Positions 43,004-53,456 are shown, counted from the first letter of the stretch. The stretch is 64,000 nucleotides of DNA from Clostridia bacterium (GCA_026418275.1 JAOABQ010000072.1:62001-126000); one strand, 5' to 3'. The notes: a model not told the origin generated them from the sequence alone. Made by a program: numbers and translations.

Positions 43004-43936
43004 ATGAACGGTGCTTTAAACGGGATTATATCCAATATGGAAAAGGTGATTATCGGGAAAAGAGAAACGATTGAGTTGATATTGATTTCCTTGTTAAGTG
43101 AGGGACATGTTCTGATTGAGGACATCCCCGGGGTAGGAAAAACACTTCTGGTGGCAGCTTTGGCCCGGTCAGTCAATGGACTGTTCCGGAGGGTGCAATT
43201 TACACCGGATGTCTTGCCGTCAGATATTACAGGCTTTTCCATGTTTAATCCGGCATCGAGGGAATTTGAATATAATAAGGGGGCTGCAATGAGCAACTTC
43301 CTCCTTGCAGATGAAATTAACCGGACCTCCCCTAAAACCCAATCAAGTCTTCTTGAGGTCATGGAAGAATTTCAAGTTACTGTTGATGGAAAAACATATC
43401 CGGTTCCGAGACCCTTTATGGTATTAGCGACACAAAATCCTGTGGAGAGCTTTGGAACATATCCTTTGCCCGAAGCACAGATGGACCGTTTTTTTATGAA
43501 GATATCTATTGGGTATCCCGCTAAAAAGGAAGAAGAAGCAATCCTGGACAGGTTTGGAAGTGAGAATCCCTTGGAGACGCTTCAGCCTGTGGCTGATACC
43601 TGCCGCATTATTGAGCTGCAGAAAAGTGCTAGAGAGACAAGGGTTCATGAAAGTTTAAAAGCATATATTGTAGATGTTGTAGATCAAACAAGGCATTCTA
43701 CGGATGTTGCCCTGGGTGTGAGTCCGAGGGGAAGCCTGGCGCTTTATAAAGCAGCGAAAGTTTTAGCGTTTCTTAGGGGAAGGGACTATGTTTTGCCTGA
43801 TGATATACAGGAAATGGCTTACCCTGTATTAAGTCACAGAATGATTTTAAGCCGTGAGGCAGGTATTCATAATAAAAGTGGTGAGCATGTGATAAGGGAT
43901 ATTCTGGATAAAGTAAAGGTGCCTGGTTTTAGGTAA
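43004..43936 (+). CDS. MoxR-family AAA+ ATPase
   Basis: 310 aa. Walker A in EDIPGVGKTLL, Walker B in LLADEINRTSPKTQ, sensor 1 in LATQNPVESFGT, and the MoxR C-terminal SHRMILS. MoxR ATPases act as chaperones in metal or complex maturation and are typically encoded with a DUF58 protein and a transglutaminase, as here. First gene of a three-gene operon. Confidence 0.92.
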   Translation: MNGALNGIISNMEKVIIGKRETIELILISLLSEGHVLIEDIPGVGKTLLVAALARSVNGLFRRVQFTPDVLPSDITGFSMFNPASREFEYNKGAAMSNFLLADEINRTSPKTQSSLLEVMEEFQVTVDGKTYPVPRPFMVLATQNPVESFGTYPLPEAQMDRFFMKISIGYPAKKEEEAILDRFGSENPLETLQPVADTCRIIELQKSARETRVHESLKAYIVDVVDQTRHSTDVALGVSPRGSLALYKAAKVLAFLRGRDYVLPDDIQEMAYPVLSHRMILSREAGIHNKSGEHVIRDILDKVKVPGFR

Positions 43937-44008
43937 GGCTTGAAGCATCGCAGTTCTTGAAAACTAATTAACTTTACACAATAGATTGATTTATAAGGTT
44001 TAATGAAT

Positions 44009-45337
44009 ATGAGAAACTGGATTATATACCTTTGTACTTTAATTTCTTTAGTGTTTTATACATATTTGTTTGGCGGAAATATTGCTTTTGTTCTGCTTTA
44101 TGTATTTTTAATAACGCCGGTTGTATCTCTACTCCTTACCATACCGGCTATTTTTATGGTGCAAGCAAAGGCAGATATCAAGTTTAGCGAGATCGAGAGG
44201 GGAAAGCCGGCTGCAATATGCCTAAATATCCGAAACAGCTTTTTTCTGCCTTTTCCTTTTATAGATGTTTCCTTTTATGAAAGTGAAGGCTTGACAATTA
44301 TGAACGGCAAAGTGCTTAGGCTATCCCTAGGTCCTTTTTCAGTAAACAACATCAATGTGTCGTACAGCGCAAATAACCGGGGACAGCATCAAATTGGCAT
44401 TAAGAAGATGACTGCATATGATCTGACAGGCCTTTTTAAGGTGACGATACAAAGTAAAAATTCTAAAGAAGGATTGTCAAAAATAATAACAGTACTTCCC
44501 AAAATAGATCCTTTTCGTTATTCCGGAAAAAAACTTTTTACACAATCCGATATGCCGGAGTTGGGGGAAAATACTTATTCTAGCCCTTCATCAACAGGTT
44601 ATCCTGGAAGTGAAGTCAGGGAATACCGAAATGGGGATAGTTTAAATACTGTTCACTGGAAGCTTTCTGCAAGGATGGATACTTGGCTTATTCGTGTGCC
44701 TGAAAAACAGGCAAGCGAGATAAAAGCGCTGGTTTTGGATTTATACAGACCGGCCTTTCCTGCCAGGGAAAGAAAAGTGAAGACATGGTTTGAGCATTTG
44801 CTGGGTATGGAAGAAAAACAAGAAAACAATCCGTGGATGGAAATGGAGAACAAGATCATGGAATCGCTCCTTTGGACGGCATATCAAACCCTTTATGCAG
44901 GAAACACATTGGAGATATGGTATTCCTTCCAAGGGGATTGGGTCATGGCTTCAGTAAAGAATGTAAAAGAACTCTATGAATTTCGTTATGAACTTGCAAA
45001 ATTAAAGTTCTTTTCATTAGAGGAAAAGGGGAGTATATATAGGCTGCCTTTGGTGGGGCTGTCTCATGAAATCACAGGTAATAAATCTAAATCCGGATTG
45101 GGAAACAATATTCGTTTATTTACAGGATGTTTTGACAGTGCATTGGAGTTTGAGCTTGAAAATGCATCCAAATGGGGGGCAAATTTAAGTATCGTGAACT
45201 TTGTTTTAGAAAGAACGGACAATGCACATACTAAAGTCCCAAAGTACGCTAATAGCAGGAGAAATGTGAAAGTTTATAACATGTATCCTGAAGATAATTT
45301 TCAGAATACCTTAAATGAAGGGTGGATAGAATCATGA
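44009..45337 (+). CDS. DUF58 domain membrane protein
   Basis: 442 aa. Two N-terminal hydrophobic helices, then a beta-rich region, and the DUF58 core with REYRNGDSLNTVHWKLSARMDTWLIR. The start at 44009 is chosen over an ATG at 44003 because AAGGT at 43997 leaves a better gap. The gene ends in TGA within ATGA, overlapping the next start. Role inferred: VWA-like partner of MoxR. Confidence 0.86.
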   Translation: MRNWIIYLCTLISLVFYTYLFGGNIAFVLLYVFLITPVVSLLLTIPAIFMVQAKADIKFSEIERGKPAAICLNIRNSFFLPFPFIDVSFYESEGLTIMNGKVLRLSLGPFSVNNINVSYSANNRGQHQIGIKKMTAYDLTGLFKVTIQSKNSKEGLSKIITVLPKIDPFRYSGKKLFTQSDMPELGENTYSSPSSTGYPGSEVREYRNGDSLNTVHWKLSARMDTWLIRVPEKQASEIKALVLDLYRPAFPARERKVKTWFEHLLGMEEKQENNPWMEMENKIMESLLWTAYQTLYAGNTLEIWYSFQGDWVMASVKNVKELYEFRYELAKLKFFSLEEKGSIYRLPLVGLSHEITGNKSKSGLGNNIRLFTGCFDSALEFELENASKWGANLSIVNFVLERTDNAHTKVPKYANSRRNVKVYNMYPEDNFQNTLNEGWIES

Positions 45338-47703
45338 CAGATGCTTCAAGTAAGCGTTTAACGGTGTTTTTATGTCTGGCTTTTTCCATGATTGTATCCT
45401 ATCGTTTTGTCCATTCCTTTCTGTCTTTAGAACAGGGATCCTTTGAGATTTTCGTCCTGGGCAGCGTGGGAGTTATTTTTACGGCAGCTTATCTGATTGA
45501 GGGAAGGAAATCTCCGATGAATATGCTTATCGGCGGATTGATCTTTTTTTTATATCTTTCCGCTTCTTTAATGATTGGCTTAAGTAAAACCTCCGGAATG
45601 GGAATGGTTGATTATTTGATATGGTTTAGAGGTTATATGAACGGTACGGCCAGAGACGGAGAGGGATATCTTCTTCTTACGATATTGCTTTCAACGGCGT
45701 TTATAACCGGTGCCGCCTTTTACTTTACCTTTGTGCGGTTTAGGTTTATTGTACTCTTTACAGTAGGCGTATGGGTATTTTTATTTGGATCTTCAAAAGA
45801 AAATGAGATCGACATACTATTTGTTTTTTTTCTTTTTGTCATGCTGCTTTGCTATGGGGAAAGGACCCGGAGAAAGGCAGGAAGCAGTTCCGGGATACTC
45901 AGTATCCTGAGACCTTCCTATTTTGCGTCCATTGGAATTCTTGCTATCGTTGTTATAATTTTGGCTGTCGCCTTTCCAAAACCGTCATCTATTCCTAGAA
46001 ATGGTTGGATCGACCATAAAATTGTCAATACCCTGCATGATCTCAATATCTCAAATGTTCCACCCATGTTGGGGGAACAAAATAGGAAAGTAAACTTCTT
46101 GGGTATTACCGATTTGAGAAAGAACTGTCTGCTGGATGGAGGGGCAGGCCCTACGGATGAGACTGTCCTGTTTGAGGTGGAAGCAGATTCGCCGGTTTAC
46201 TTAAAAGCGCAAAGTTGGGACCGTTACGATTTGAATCAGTGGGTTTTGGGTAACAATTACTGGGTTTGGGAGCAATCAGATTCCTATTTTGATTCTCAAA
46301 AGAGACTTCCATTGTATAATATTTTAAGTGAAAAACTCGGTAAGGAAAAACTTAAAGACATTTTTGGCGACGGGTATAAGCGTGTTTTATCTGCCCCGTC
46401 AACCACATTAAAAGAAAAGGAATTACGTATTACGTGGAAAAAAATGTCCACCTCCTATTTGCTCCATCCGCCGGGAACAACCATGATAGATGATCATGAG
46501 GAGTTTGGTCCGGTGCAGTTTGACTTTTTAGGATCCTGTTATCCTGAGAACCGGCAAAGGCTCAACAAAGGGACCCGGTATTCCGTCAGGTATCTACCTA
46601 AGGAATTAGGCTCAGGAACCCGTGAATCAGAAATTGTCCGGTTTGCAAAGGAGGGGGCGCTAAAAAATGAGGAACTGCTTTCTTTAAAGGAACTGTCAAA
46701 TATCCGGGAGAACCTTGAAACAATAGGTGTAAATCAGCTTTCAAGTTTTGATGTCGATTCCGAGTATGCCTATTCGTTGTATACGGAACTGCCGGAGGGG
46801 CTTTCCGAAAGGATTTACAGCCTGGCAAGCGAAATAACAGCAGGACTTCAGTCCAATTTCGATAAAGCAAAGGCAATTGAAAGGTATTTTCATGAATCCG
46901 GCTTTCAGTATACCCTGACCCCACCTCCCATGCCAGGAGATAGGGAATTTGCGGATTTTTTCCTGTTTGAGAGCAAGCAAGGGTACTGTACTCACTTTGC
47001 CACGGCCATGGTTATTTTAGCCCGGGCATCAGGGATTCCTGCCAGATTTGTTGCAGGGTATATGATGCCGGCCAAGCCGGTGAGGGAAAACATCTATGAA
47101 GTACGTGTTAAGGATGCACATGCTTTTCCGGAAATATTTCTGGAAGGTTCGGGGTGGACCGTGTTTGAGCCAACGGTATCATCAGTGGATGAATCTTCAG
47201 CGAAAGGCTTGGAGGGATTATTTAAGGAGGCAGGAGCCAAAGTGACAGCGGTGATAAAGTCGGTTGCTGGCGGATTTAGCACTTTATTGGCGGGGTGGGC
47301 AGTATACGAGATTTGTCTTTTATTAGGTATTCTGTTTTTAGTGTGGGTTTTTGCCCTACGGGTTAAAGGCTGGTTGTGGAAAAGAAGGTTAAATTCCTTA
47401 AGCTATGAACTGAGAATACAGGAGCTATATGCAAAGACCCTAAATGTATTAAAACAAACAGGGGCTGAGACGAAGGATTCAGAGACCCCTTTAAAATATG
47501 CCGAACGGCTGAAACAATGCGAAGGACCTGATATTAAGAAAGCTTCAGAAATTTTTAATGCTGTATATTATGGTCAGCAGTGTGTAAAACAAGAGGATTG
47601 GGAAACGGTAAAAAAGGACTATCAATATGTTCTATTATATTCAAAAATGAAATTGGGGGCCTTGAAATATTATATGCACTTGCTTGTTTTAGGAAGAATA
47701 TGA
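45334..47703 (+). CDS. Membrane transglutaminase-like (TgpA-type) protein
   Basis: 789 aa. About six hydrophobic helices at the N-terminus (residues ~10-220), a large outer domain with a transglutaminase core (catalytic Cys in GYCTHFATAMVILARASGIPARF, His in DAHAFPEIFLEGSGW), a further helix near 660, and a C-terminal DUF4129-like region. The start at 45334 overlaps the previous stop (ATGA). It may crosslink or hydrolyse peptides outside the membrane. Third gene of the moxR operon. Confidence 0.9.
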   Translation: MTDASSKRLTVFLCLAFSMIVSYRFVHSFLSLEQGSFEIFVLGSVGVIFTAAYLIEGRKSPMNMLIGGLIFFLYLSASLMIGLSKTSGMGMVDYLIWFRGYMNGTARDGEGYLLLTILLSTAFITGAAFYFTFVRFRFIVLFTVGVWVFLFGSSKENEIDILFVFFLFVMLLCYGERTRRKAGSSSGILSILRPSYFASIGILAIVVIILAVAFPKPSSIPRNGWIDHKIVNTLHDLNISNVPPMLGEQNRKVNFLGITDLRKNCLLDGGAGPTDETVLFEVEADSPVYLKAQSWDRYDLNQWVLGNNYWVWEQSDSYFDSQKRLPLYNILSEKLGKEKLKDIFGDGYKRVLSAPSTTLKEKELRITWKKMSTSYLLHPPGTTMIDDHEEFGPVQFDFLGSCYPENRQRLNKGTRYSVRYLPKELGSGTRESEIVRFAKEGALKNEELLSLKELSNIRENLETIGVNQLSSFDVDSEYAYSLYTELPEGLSERIYSLASEITAGLQSNFDKAKAIERYFHESGFQYTLTPPPMPGDREFADFFLFESKQGYCTHFATAMVILARASGIPARFVAGYMMPAKPVRENIYEVRVKDAHAFPEIFLEGSGWTVFEPTVSSVDESSAKGLEGLFKEAGAKVTAVIKSVAGGFSTLLAGWAVYEICLLLGILFLVWVFALRVKGWLWKRRLNSLSYELRIQELYAKTLNVLKQTGAETKDSETPLKYAERLKQCEGPDIKKASEIFNAVYYGQQCVKQEDWETVKKDYQYVLLYSKMKLGALKYYMHLLVLGRI

Positions 47704-47886
47704 TGGTATTAAATGTATTGTTTACGTAAAAGATGGTTTAAACAACTTCAAATCAGGGTATACTTGGTAGATACTCCAATGAATCCTTGATTAAAATAGG
47801 GCAAGACATATTTAACGGTAATATGGATGATGATACCAGCTTTTATAAGGATGAACACAACCTTGACAATGAATATGGAGGTAGGT

Positions 47887-48243
47887 ATGGTTAATAGAAT
47901 TGTTTTGACAAAGGAACAGGCAATGTATGCTTTAAATCACGGAGAATTTGACAGCAGTGTCATTGCTTCCAAAGGAATTGTTATTGTTATTATGACGCAG
48001 GATTGGTGCCCTCAGTGGGGGGATATGAGGCGGTGGATTTACAATATGTCAGTGGAAGCAGAGATCGATATTTATGAATTAATATACAATAAGGTGGACT
48101 ATTCACGTGAATTTATGCGTTTTAAAGAAACTACCTTTAAGAATGATCAGATACCCTATTTAAGATATTATAAAGATGGAAAGCTCATGAAGGAAACAAA
48201 TTATGTTAGTGAGCAGAAAGTAAGGGATATTCTGGGTGTCTAG
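47887..48243 (+). CDS. Thioredoxin-like protein (WCPQW variant)
   Basis: 118 aa. The motif TQDWCPQWGDM replaces the usual CxxC with CPQW, so one Cys is missing, while YLRYYKDGKLMKE and the terminal helix fit a thioredoxin fold. Enzymatic disulphide exchange would be limited; reductase or chaperone-type function is uncertain. ATG at 47887 follows GGAGGTAGGT. Standing alone between the moxR operon and the GGDEF gene. Confidence 0.75.
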   Translation: MVNRIVLTKEQAMYALNHGEFDSSVIASKGIVIVIMTQDWCPQWGDMRRWIYNMSVEAEIDIYELIYNKVDYSREFMRFKETTFKNDQIPYLRYYKDGKLMKETNYVSEQKVRDILGV

Positions 48244-48358
48244 CGTTAACATACTTAGAAAGCAAGTTTTGTCTTAGGAAGCATTAAGGGAAACCAGATA
48301 CTTCATTTTGGGGTTCTATCATGTATACTTTGCTATTTTAAAATATTATGATGTTAAG

Positions 48359-48405
48359 ATCCTTCTTACCCGTAAAAGAAACCGGTAGAAGGATTTTGTT
48401 TTTGG
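48359..48405 (+). terminator. Terminator downstream of the thioredoxin-like gene
   Basis: ATCCTTCTTACC pairs with GGTAGAAGGAT (one bulge), then TTTGTTTTT. Well placed after 48243. Confidence 0.7.
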
Positions 48406-48679
48406 GGGTAATGGATATTCTGTAAGGATAAAGAATTATAAAAGCCCATCCCATTTTAAGAACAAAATCATTTTATCCCAATGCAAAAAAGTACAGCCAT
48501 AGAATGTTAGAATATGATTATTGAATTCCAAGAAGAACTATGTGGAAATTATTTTGTAGGAATTTATTTTTTATTTTTGTAATTGGTTCACAAAGATAGA
48601 ATAAAAAAAGAATTGCTATTGAATACTTTTGTAATATTGTGTAAACTAATAAAAGATTTCTTAAACGAGAGGTGTATAA

Positions 48680-50272
48680 ATGTTTATGTCAATACAAGAT
48701 AAAAAGGAAAATTTTCTTTCTTTTTTCAAAAAAAATGCAAAAGATTGCGTCTATGTGATAACGGTTGTTATCCTTGCGATATATACTGCATTTAGAAGCG
48801 GAAGCTTTTTTCCTGCCATAATTTTTATGATTGCTTTTATAGCAGCGATGTTGACAGCGAAGTTCTATATTTCTAAGAAAGTTTATAAATATGTTTTTGC
48901 GCTCGTTTCATTTATACCTTATATAGCTGTGGTTGAAATTTACCATATGCCCTACTATTATGACATTGTCACAAACAAATGGTCTTTTCTTATACTATGT
49001 TACTTGCTGCTTTTAGAAGATTACATTTTTTCCATACTTGTAGGAACTTTTGTGGCGGTAAATATACTGATGCTTACACCAGGTGGCATAGTAACAAAAT
49101 CAAAGATCATGGGAAATGCGAATGGAGTGCTTAACTTTTCTATTTTTGCTACGCTCATTTATAACCTGTTTGGAAAGCTCCTGCGTGAACGGAATAAATT
49201 TAAGGTTTTAAGCATTACCGATTCACTTACAAAGCTGGCAACCTTTGCGCATACTTTAGATACTGCGAGGGAAATGCAAAAAAACGGCCCTATTTCCGTC
49301 CTGATAGCCGATATGGATCGGTTTAAGCAGATCAACGATACTTATGGACATATTGCAGGAAATAAAGTACTTATTGAAGTGGCGGATATTATCAAAAAGG
49401 AGACGAAGGACTTTGAAGGGATCGTTGGTCGGCTTGGTGGCGATGAATTTATTATTGTAGTGAGAAATGACGGAAGTGAAAGGGTTTTAGGACTTGGGGA
49501 CAGGCTTTTCAATGTCATGAGGGATAAACTTTTTAATGTGGACCCGGAAATAGATCCGATTAATCTGTCCTTTTCCATAGGGCAGGCAAATTCCACATCA
49601 ACCCATACCGATATTGAAAAGCTGCTTCATACAGCAGACGTAAATATGTATTATAATAAGTATAAGAACCACAGGCTGAACATTTTTATCAATAAGGAAA
49701 AGCCGGTTCTTCCCCAAGAGGGATATGAGCTTCTCAACGTACTGGCGGAAAAGGACATGTATACATATGTGCATTCAGGCTATACTGCTCAATATGCCGC
49801 TGCTTTGGCAAAGGAAGTGGGGTTTTCCGAAAAAAATGTGGACGCATTATACACGGCGGGATGGCTTCATGATATGGGGAAAATTCTTGTGTCCAGTGAT
49901 ATTGTGAGAAAAAACTCTACCTTGACAGAAGAGGAATATATGCTCATTAAAAATCATGTAAACTATGGACTTAATGTACTAAAAGATATGGAGTTACCGG
50001 AGGAAACTATCCATGGGATAAGATACCACCACGAATGTTGGGATGGGTCGGGTTACCCGGGCAACCTTAAAGGAGAAAATATCCCCATTGAAGCGAGAAT
50101 TCTAAAAATTGCCGATTCCTATTCTGCTATGATCATAAAACGGGTCTATAGAAAAACCTTTTCTGTGGAAGAAGCGTTGAAAGAAATGAAAAAGAATAAA
50201 GGAAAACATTTTGATCCGAAACTTGTAGATGTCTTTAGCGAATTAATCAGAAAACGCTTGGAAGCAGCATAA
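48680..50272 (+). CDS. Membrane GGDEF/HD-GYP cyclic-di-GMP enzyme 2
   Basis: 530 aa. About four to five N-terminal membrane helices, GGDEF (GRLGGDEFIIVV) and HD-GYP (LHDMGK and HHECWDGSGYP) both intact. Same layout as 14393-15922 but different in sequence. Its c-di-GMP balance cannot be read from sequence. SD GAGAGG. It would turn over c-di-GMP. Confidence 0.9.
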   Translation: MFMSIQDKKENFLSFFKKNAKDCVYVITVVILAIYTAFRSGSFFPAIIFMIAFIAAMLTAKFYISKKVYKYVFALVSFIPYIAVVEIYHMPYYYDIVTNKWSFLILCYLLLLEDYIFSILVGTFVAVNILMLTPGGIVTKSKIMGNANGVLNFSIFATLIYNLFGKLLRERNKFKVLSITDSLTKLATFAHTLDTAREMQKNGPISVLIADMDRFKQINDTYGHIAGNKVLIEVADIIKKETKDFEGIVGRLGGDEFIIVVRNDGSERVLGLGDRLFNVMRDKLFNVDPEIDPINLSFSIGQANSTSTHTDIEKLLHTADVNMYYNKYKNHRLNIFINKEKPVLPQEGYELLNVLAEKDMYTYVHSGYTAQYAAALAKEVGFSEKNVDALYTAGWLHDMGKILVSSDIVRKNSTLTEEEYMLIKNHVNYGLNVLKDMELPEETIHGIRYHHECWDGSGYPGNLKGENIPIEARILKIADSYSAMIIKRVYRKTFSVEEALKEMKKNKGKHFDPKLVDVFSELIRKRLEAA

Positions 50273-50286
50273 TGAGCATCGGTTAA

Positions 50287-50490
50287 GCAGAGGACAGGTA
50301 TAAGAAGGATGTTGAAAAAACAGGTGGAGAAATCTATATAGAATGTGATAATGATCAACAATTTGGCAGTACATGTGACGGACGTCTTTACAAGCCATGC
50401 GATGGACAGGTGTATTCATTTATCGTAGTTTCTATAGTAAGGAGGTCTTCACCTATTTATTTAGGATTAAAAATTTTATACGTATATTAA
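50287..50490 (+). pseudogene. Possible coding remnant (67 codons, no start)
   Basis: A start-less frame reads YKKDVEKTGGEIYIECDN, then FGSTCDGRLYKPCDG before AT-rich sequence and a TAA. The Cys pairs suggest a small zinc protein lost by deletion. Low confidence. Confidence 0.25.
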
Positions 50491-50615
50491 ATGATATAAA
50501 ACTCTTACATTGTGCTTCAATTTCCTTAATTTTATATTATAAAAACTTAATTTATCCCGAAAAAATCATTTTCATGAACTATGTTGCTAATAAGGTTATT
50601 TTGAGTGGAGGATAA

Positions 50616-51461
50616 ATGAAGGAGATCATAAGTTGCAGCAGAAGAACAGATATACCCGCTTTTTATTATGAATGGCTGCAGGAGAAGCTAAAAGAGCAGA
50701 AGGTGGTTATAAAAAATTTATATAATCATAAACCTTCTGAAATTGATCTAAATCCGGATCACGTGCATAGTATAGTATTGTGGAGTAAAAATTATTCTAA
50801 TTTTCTTAAAAAGCCCGGGTTTTTGGAACGGTATAACTTATTTTTCAACTTTACGGTGAATGGATATTCAAAAGTATTGGAGCCCCATACACCGGATATT
50901 AAAGAATCTCTTTGGCAGATTGATGCGATTTCCAAAAAATACAGCCCGAGGCATATCAACTGGAGGTTTGATCCCATTATCATTTCGACGGAAGGTGAAT
51001 GGAATTCCACCCATCTTCCGGGAAAAGCACGACTCAATATGTTTGAAGCCCTGTGCAGGGATTTAAGCTCCTTTGGTATTGAAAGGGTTACAACCAGCTT
51101 TCTAGAGGTTTATCCAAAAGTAGAAAAAAGGTTTGCAAAGAGAAATTTTAAGCATATGAATTTGTCAAATACTTTGAAAGTCAAGTTTGCAGAACGAATG
51201 ACCGAAATTGCGGGACGGTATAAAATCCAGATCTATTCTTGCTCAAATGTGCTGCTTGAATCGGTGCCGGGTATAAAAAAATCAAGCTGTATCAATGGTT
51301 GTTTCTTAGAAAAACTATTTGGTGAAAAATGCAGCAGGGCAAGAGATTTTGGACAAAGAAAGGATTGTGGATGTACAAAGTCCAGGGATATAGGAATGTA
51401 TGTTCAAAATTGCGGACATCACTGTTTGTACTGCTATGCAAATATGGGATATGAGCATTAA
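50616..51461 (+). CDS. DUF1848 family protein
   Basis: 281 aa. N-terminus ISCSRRTDIPAFYYEWL and a C-terminal Cys cluster (CGHHCLYCYANMGY) are family marks. The Cys residues likely hold an iron-sulphur cluster in a radical-SAM-like protein; no substrate is known. SD TGGAGGAT. Single gene with a small zinc-ribbon gene 21 bp later. Confidence 0.88.
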   Translation: MKEIISCSRRTDIPAFYYEWLQEKLKEQKVVIKNLYNHKPSEIDLNPDHVHSIVLWSKNYSNFLKKPGFLERYNLFFNFTVNGYSKVLEPHTPDIKESLWQIDAISKKYSPRHINWRFDPIIISTEGEWNSTHLPGKARLNMFEALCRDLSSFGIERVTTSFLEVYPKVEKRFAKRNFKHMNLSNTLKVKFAERMTEIAGRYKIQIYSCSNVLLESVPGIKKSSCINGCFLEKLFGEKCSRARDFGQRKDCGCTKSRDIGMYVQNCGHHCLYCYANMGYEH

Positions 51462-51482
51462 TAAAAAGTAAGGGGGTATTTT

Positions 51483-51614
51483 ATGAACTGTAAAATTTGT
51501 GGTGAAGAAATGGAAACAAAGTATATTCCAGAGCCTTCGGAGGAAGCGAACAATGCTTTTAAAATCGTATACACATGCAATAAATGTATTAAGAAAGAAA
51601 CGAAGAATAACTGA
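51483..51614 (+). CDS. Small zinc-ribbon protein, 43 aa
   Basis: ATG 51483 follows AAGGGGGT. MNCKICGEE and YTCNKC give two CxxC pairs. It follows DUF1848 closely, so it may be co-transcribed. Function unknown. Confidence 0.65.
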   Translation: MNCKICGEEMETKYIPEPSEEANNAFKIVYTCNKCIKKETKNN

Positions 51615-51685
51615 ATGCTTTAAAGCTTAAAGGGTTACCAACATTATGAATACATTGAGGACGCAATTTGCATTATGCAAACCAG

Positions 51686-51722
51686 AACCACTAAGGATCA
51701 ATGAGTGGTTTTTTATTTTTTT
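51686..51722 (+). terminator. Terminator after the small zinc-ribbon gene
   Basis: AACCACT (51686-51692) pairs with AGTGGTT (51704-51710), followed by TTTTTATTTTTT. Confidence 0.75.
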
Positions 51723-51739
51723 TCGTGGAATAATAGACC

Positions 51740-51843
51740 TATAGATAACGAAGTGTAAACATAGTAAAATTCGAGAGATGAAATACCTGGTTTACTTAGG
51801 TGTCAGAAATCGAATTTTACTTTTACAGTTCGTTATCTCTATA
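51740..51843 (+). repeat. Type-2 MITE-like repeat, copy 3
   Basis: 104 bp from TATAGATAACGAAG to TTCGTTATCTCTATA (extra CT near the end). Body AAATACCTGGTTTACTTAGG, as in copy 2. Confidence 0.85.
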
Positions 51844-52032
51844 ACAATTATAAACAGATTCGATTTTAAGGAGCGCATCTGTTTACATAAATCAGATCAG
51901 CATAAGGAGTGTTTTTGGAGGGATGATTAAGAATCCTAAATGCTAGGAATTGATGTAAAATATATTTTATTGTATGAATTGGGATGTTTAAATTGAGTTG
52001 AAGGGTAATGATAAAAGGAGGATTATTGCGTT

Positions 52033-52263
52033 ATGAGAAACATAAAAGTGGTGTTTTTTGATATCAAAGAGAAAACAATTGTAGAACATGAAAGCATGCC
52101 GGATGGAGAAATCATGCTGGGAGGGACCAACGGGGAATTATATAACGATATATTTCTTAAAGTAAATGAATTTAAAATGGGAAGCCGGAAGTATATTGTA
52201 GAGTCAAGATGTTTTGTCATTGGCGATGACAAATTAATTTTATATGTTAATAGAGTTGACTAA
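52033..52263 (+). CDS. Hypothetical protein, 76 aa
   Basis: ATG 52033 follows AAAGGAGG. It is mostly strand-forming (MRNIKVVFFDIKEKTIVE, then KYIVESRCFVIGDDKLILYV) and soluble. No known family. Confidence 0.55.
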   Translation: MRNIKVVFFDIKEKTIVEHESMPDGEIMLGGTNGELYNDIFLKVNEFKMGSRKYIVESRCFVIGDDKLILYVNRVD

Positions 52264-52496
52264 TGGAGCATTTGAATTCATTTCCCAATACTATATAGGC
52301 TGCATTATGATATAGTGCATTTAGGCATATTTAGTCAGTTGGAGGGATCTATATTGAATGTTTTTTTTTGGAGGTATCACAATTTCTATTGAATATATAA
52401 GGATTTCAATCATATTTAAAAATTTTGCAGAAATGTTTAAGAACATTGCGCTAGGGGTAAATATAGGTACGACAGATTTTGCAGTACAAAAAAGGA

Positions 52497-52535
52497 ATGA
52501 ACTGGTTCTTTGTGAGAGCCGGTTCATTTCTTTTT
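52497..52535 (+). terminator. 13-bp hairpin with T-tract
   Basis: ATGAACTGGTTCT (52497-52509) pairs with AGAGCCGGTTCAT (52515-52527), then TTCTTTTTT. It ends transcription from 52033 or another unseen transcript. Confidence 0.75.
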
Positions 52536-52748
52536 TAAAAATAAATGGAAGGATGGATTCTACGTTTTTAAAGGCTCTAAAAAGAATTCTTATTTCGAAT
52601 ATATATTGAGTGATATCCCTATCAAGCAATATGTCCTGTATTTTCTAAGTTAACAAAAATAACAGGAAGAAAAATTCTAGATGTTTCATATTATTGAAGG
52701 AATTTTCCTTTAAATGAAGAATATAGATACATGAGGAGGGAGTAAAGA

Positions 52749-52949
52749 ATGAACACTTGTATGAAATGTGGATCGTCGTACTATGAAAACAATAGTAAGC
52801 TGGAATATTGTGAGGCATGCCTTCATGAATTGGTTAACCAATGTCAAGGAGATCAATGTCAAAATAAAATAACACGCTACGAGGAAATCCGTTGCAATGG
52901 ATACTGTACAAAATGCCTAAGTGAAATGGTTAAAAGTTATACCAAATAA
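52749..52949 (+). CDS. Small Cys-rich protein, 66 aa
   Basis: ATG 52749 follows GAGGAGGGAG. CMKC, CEAC, CQGDQC and CNGYCTKC contain at least eight Cys in pairs, suggesting two zinc sites. Family unknown. Confidence 0.65.
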   Translation: MNTCMKCGSSYYENNSKLEYCEACLHELVNQCQGDQCQNKITRYEEIRCNGYCTKCLSEMVKSYTK

Positions 52950-53237
52950 GAAATTAATCGTTTGAATTTATTAGTAATCTTTCATATAATCAAATCACTG
53001 TGATAAGGTTTTTTGAACGAGGGTGAATTGATGATATAGTAAGCTGGAAAAATTGGGCTCTTGCAAAGGAATATTGAAAATAATAACCGTGATCTCCTTT
53101 TGCGATATACCTCCTTGAGCATGCCGATGGAGTATGTTTTTTTATTGAAATAATATATTTGTAATGGTACAATTTACATATATATTAAAAAGGGCAACGT
53201 TTCCTTGGGGAAGGAAATGGCAGATAGTTAAACAATT

Positions 53238-53456
53238 ATGATGGATCTAATAAGAAGTTTTTTTATTAAGCAATTTAATAGGGTAGGTTATTTAGGAATT
53301 TTTTTGTTGTCGGATGCTTATCTAAACTTAATCCAAGCGCTGATGTATGCATATTACGGGTGTACGGACAGAGTCATTGATAGTGGAATCTGGGGACTGG
53401 GTTTAGTGATATTTTACTATACAATAGATTATTACAAAAATAAAGATGATGAATAG
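53238..53456 (+). CDS. Small membrane protein, 72 aa
   Basis: Two hydrophobic segments (YLGIFLLSDAYLNLIQALMYA and GIWGLGLVIFYYTI) with a basic N-terminus and a charged tail NKDDE. The SD is weak, so the start is uncertain. Not recognised. Confidence 0.45.
   Translation: MMDLIRSFFIKQFNRVGYLGIFLLSDAYLNLIQALMYAYYGCTDRVIDSGIWGLGLVIFYYTIDYYKNKDDE

Noticed and set aside
42952-43362. 136-codon antisense frame over the start of moxR
   Set aside because: The plus strand encodes an intact AAA+ ATPase; no independent evidence for the reverse frame.
52358-52609. Plus-strand frame of 83 codons with an SD-like GGAGG nearby
   Set aside because: It runs through a 13-bp terminator hairpin with T-tract and its composition looks non-coding.
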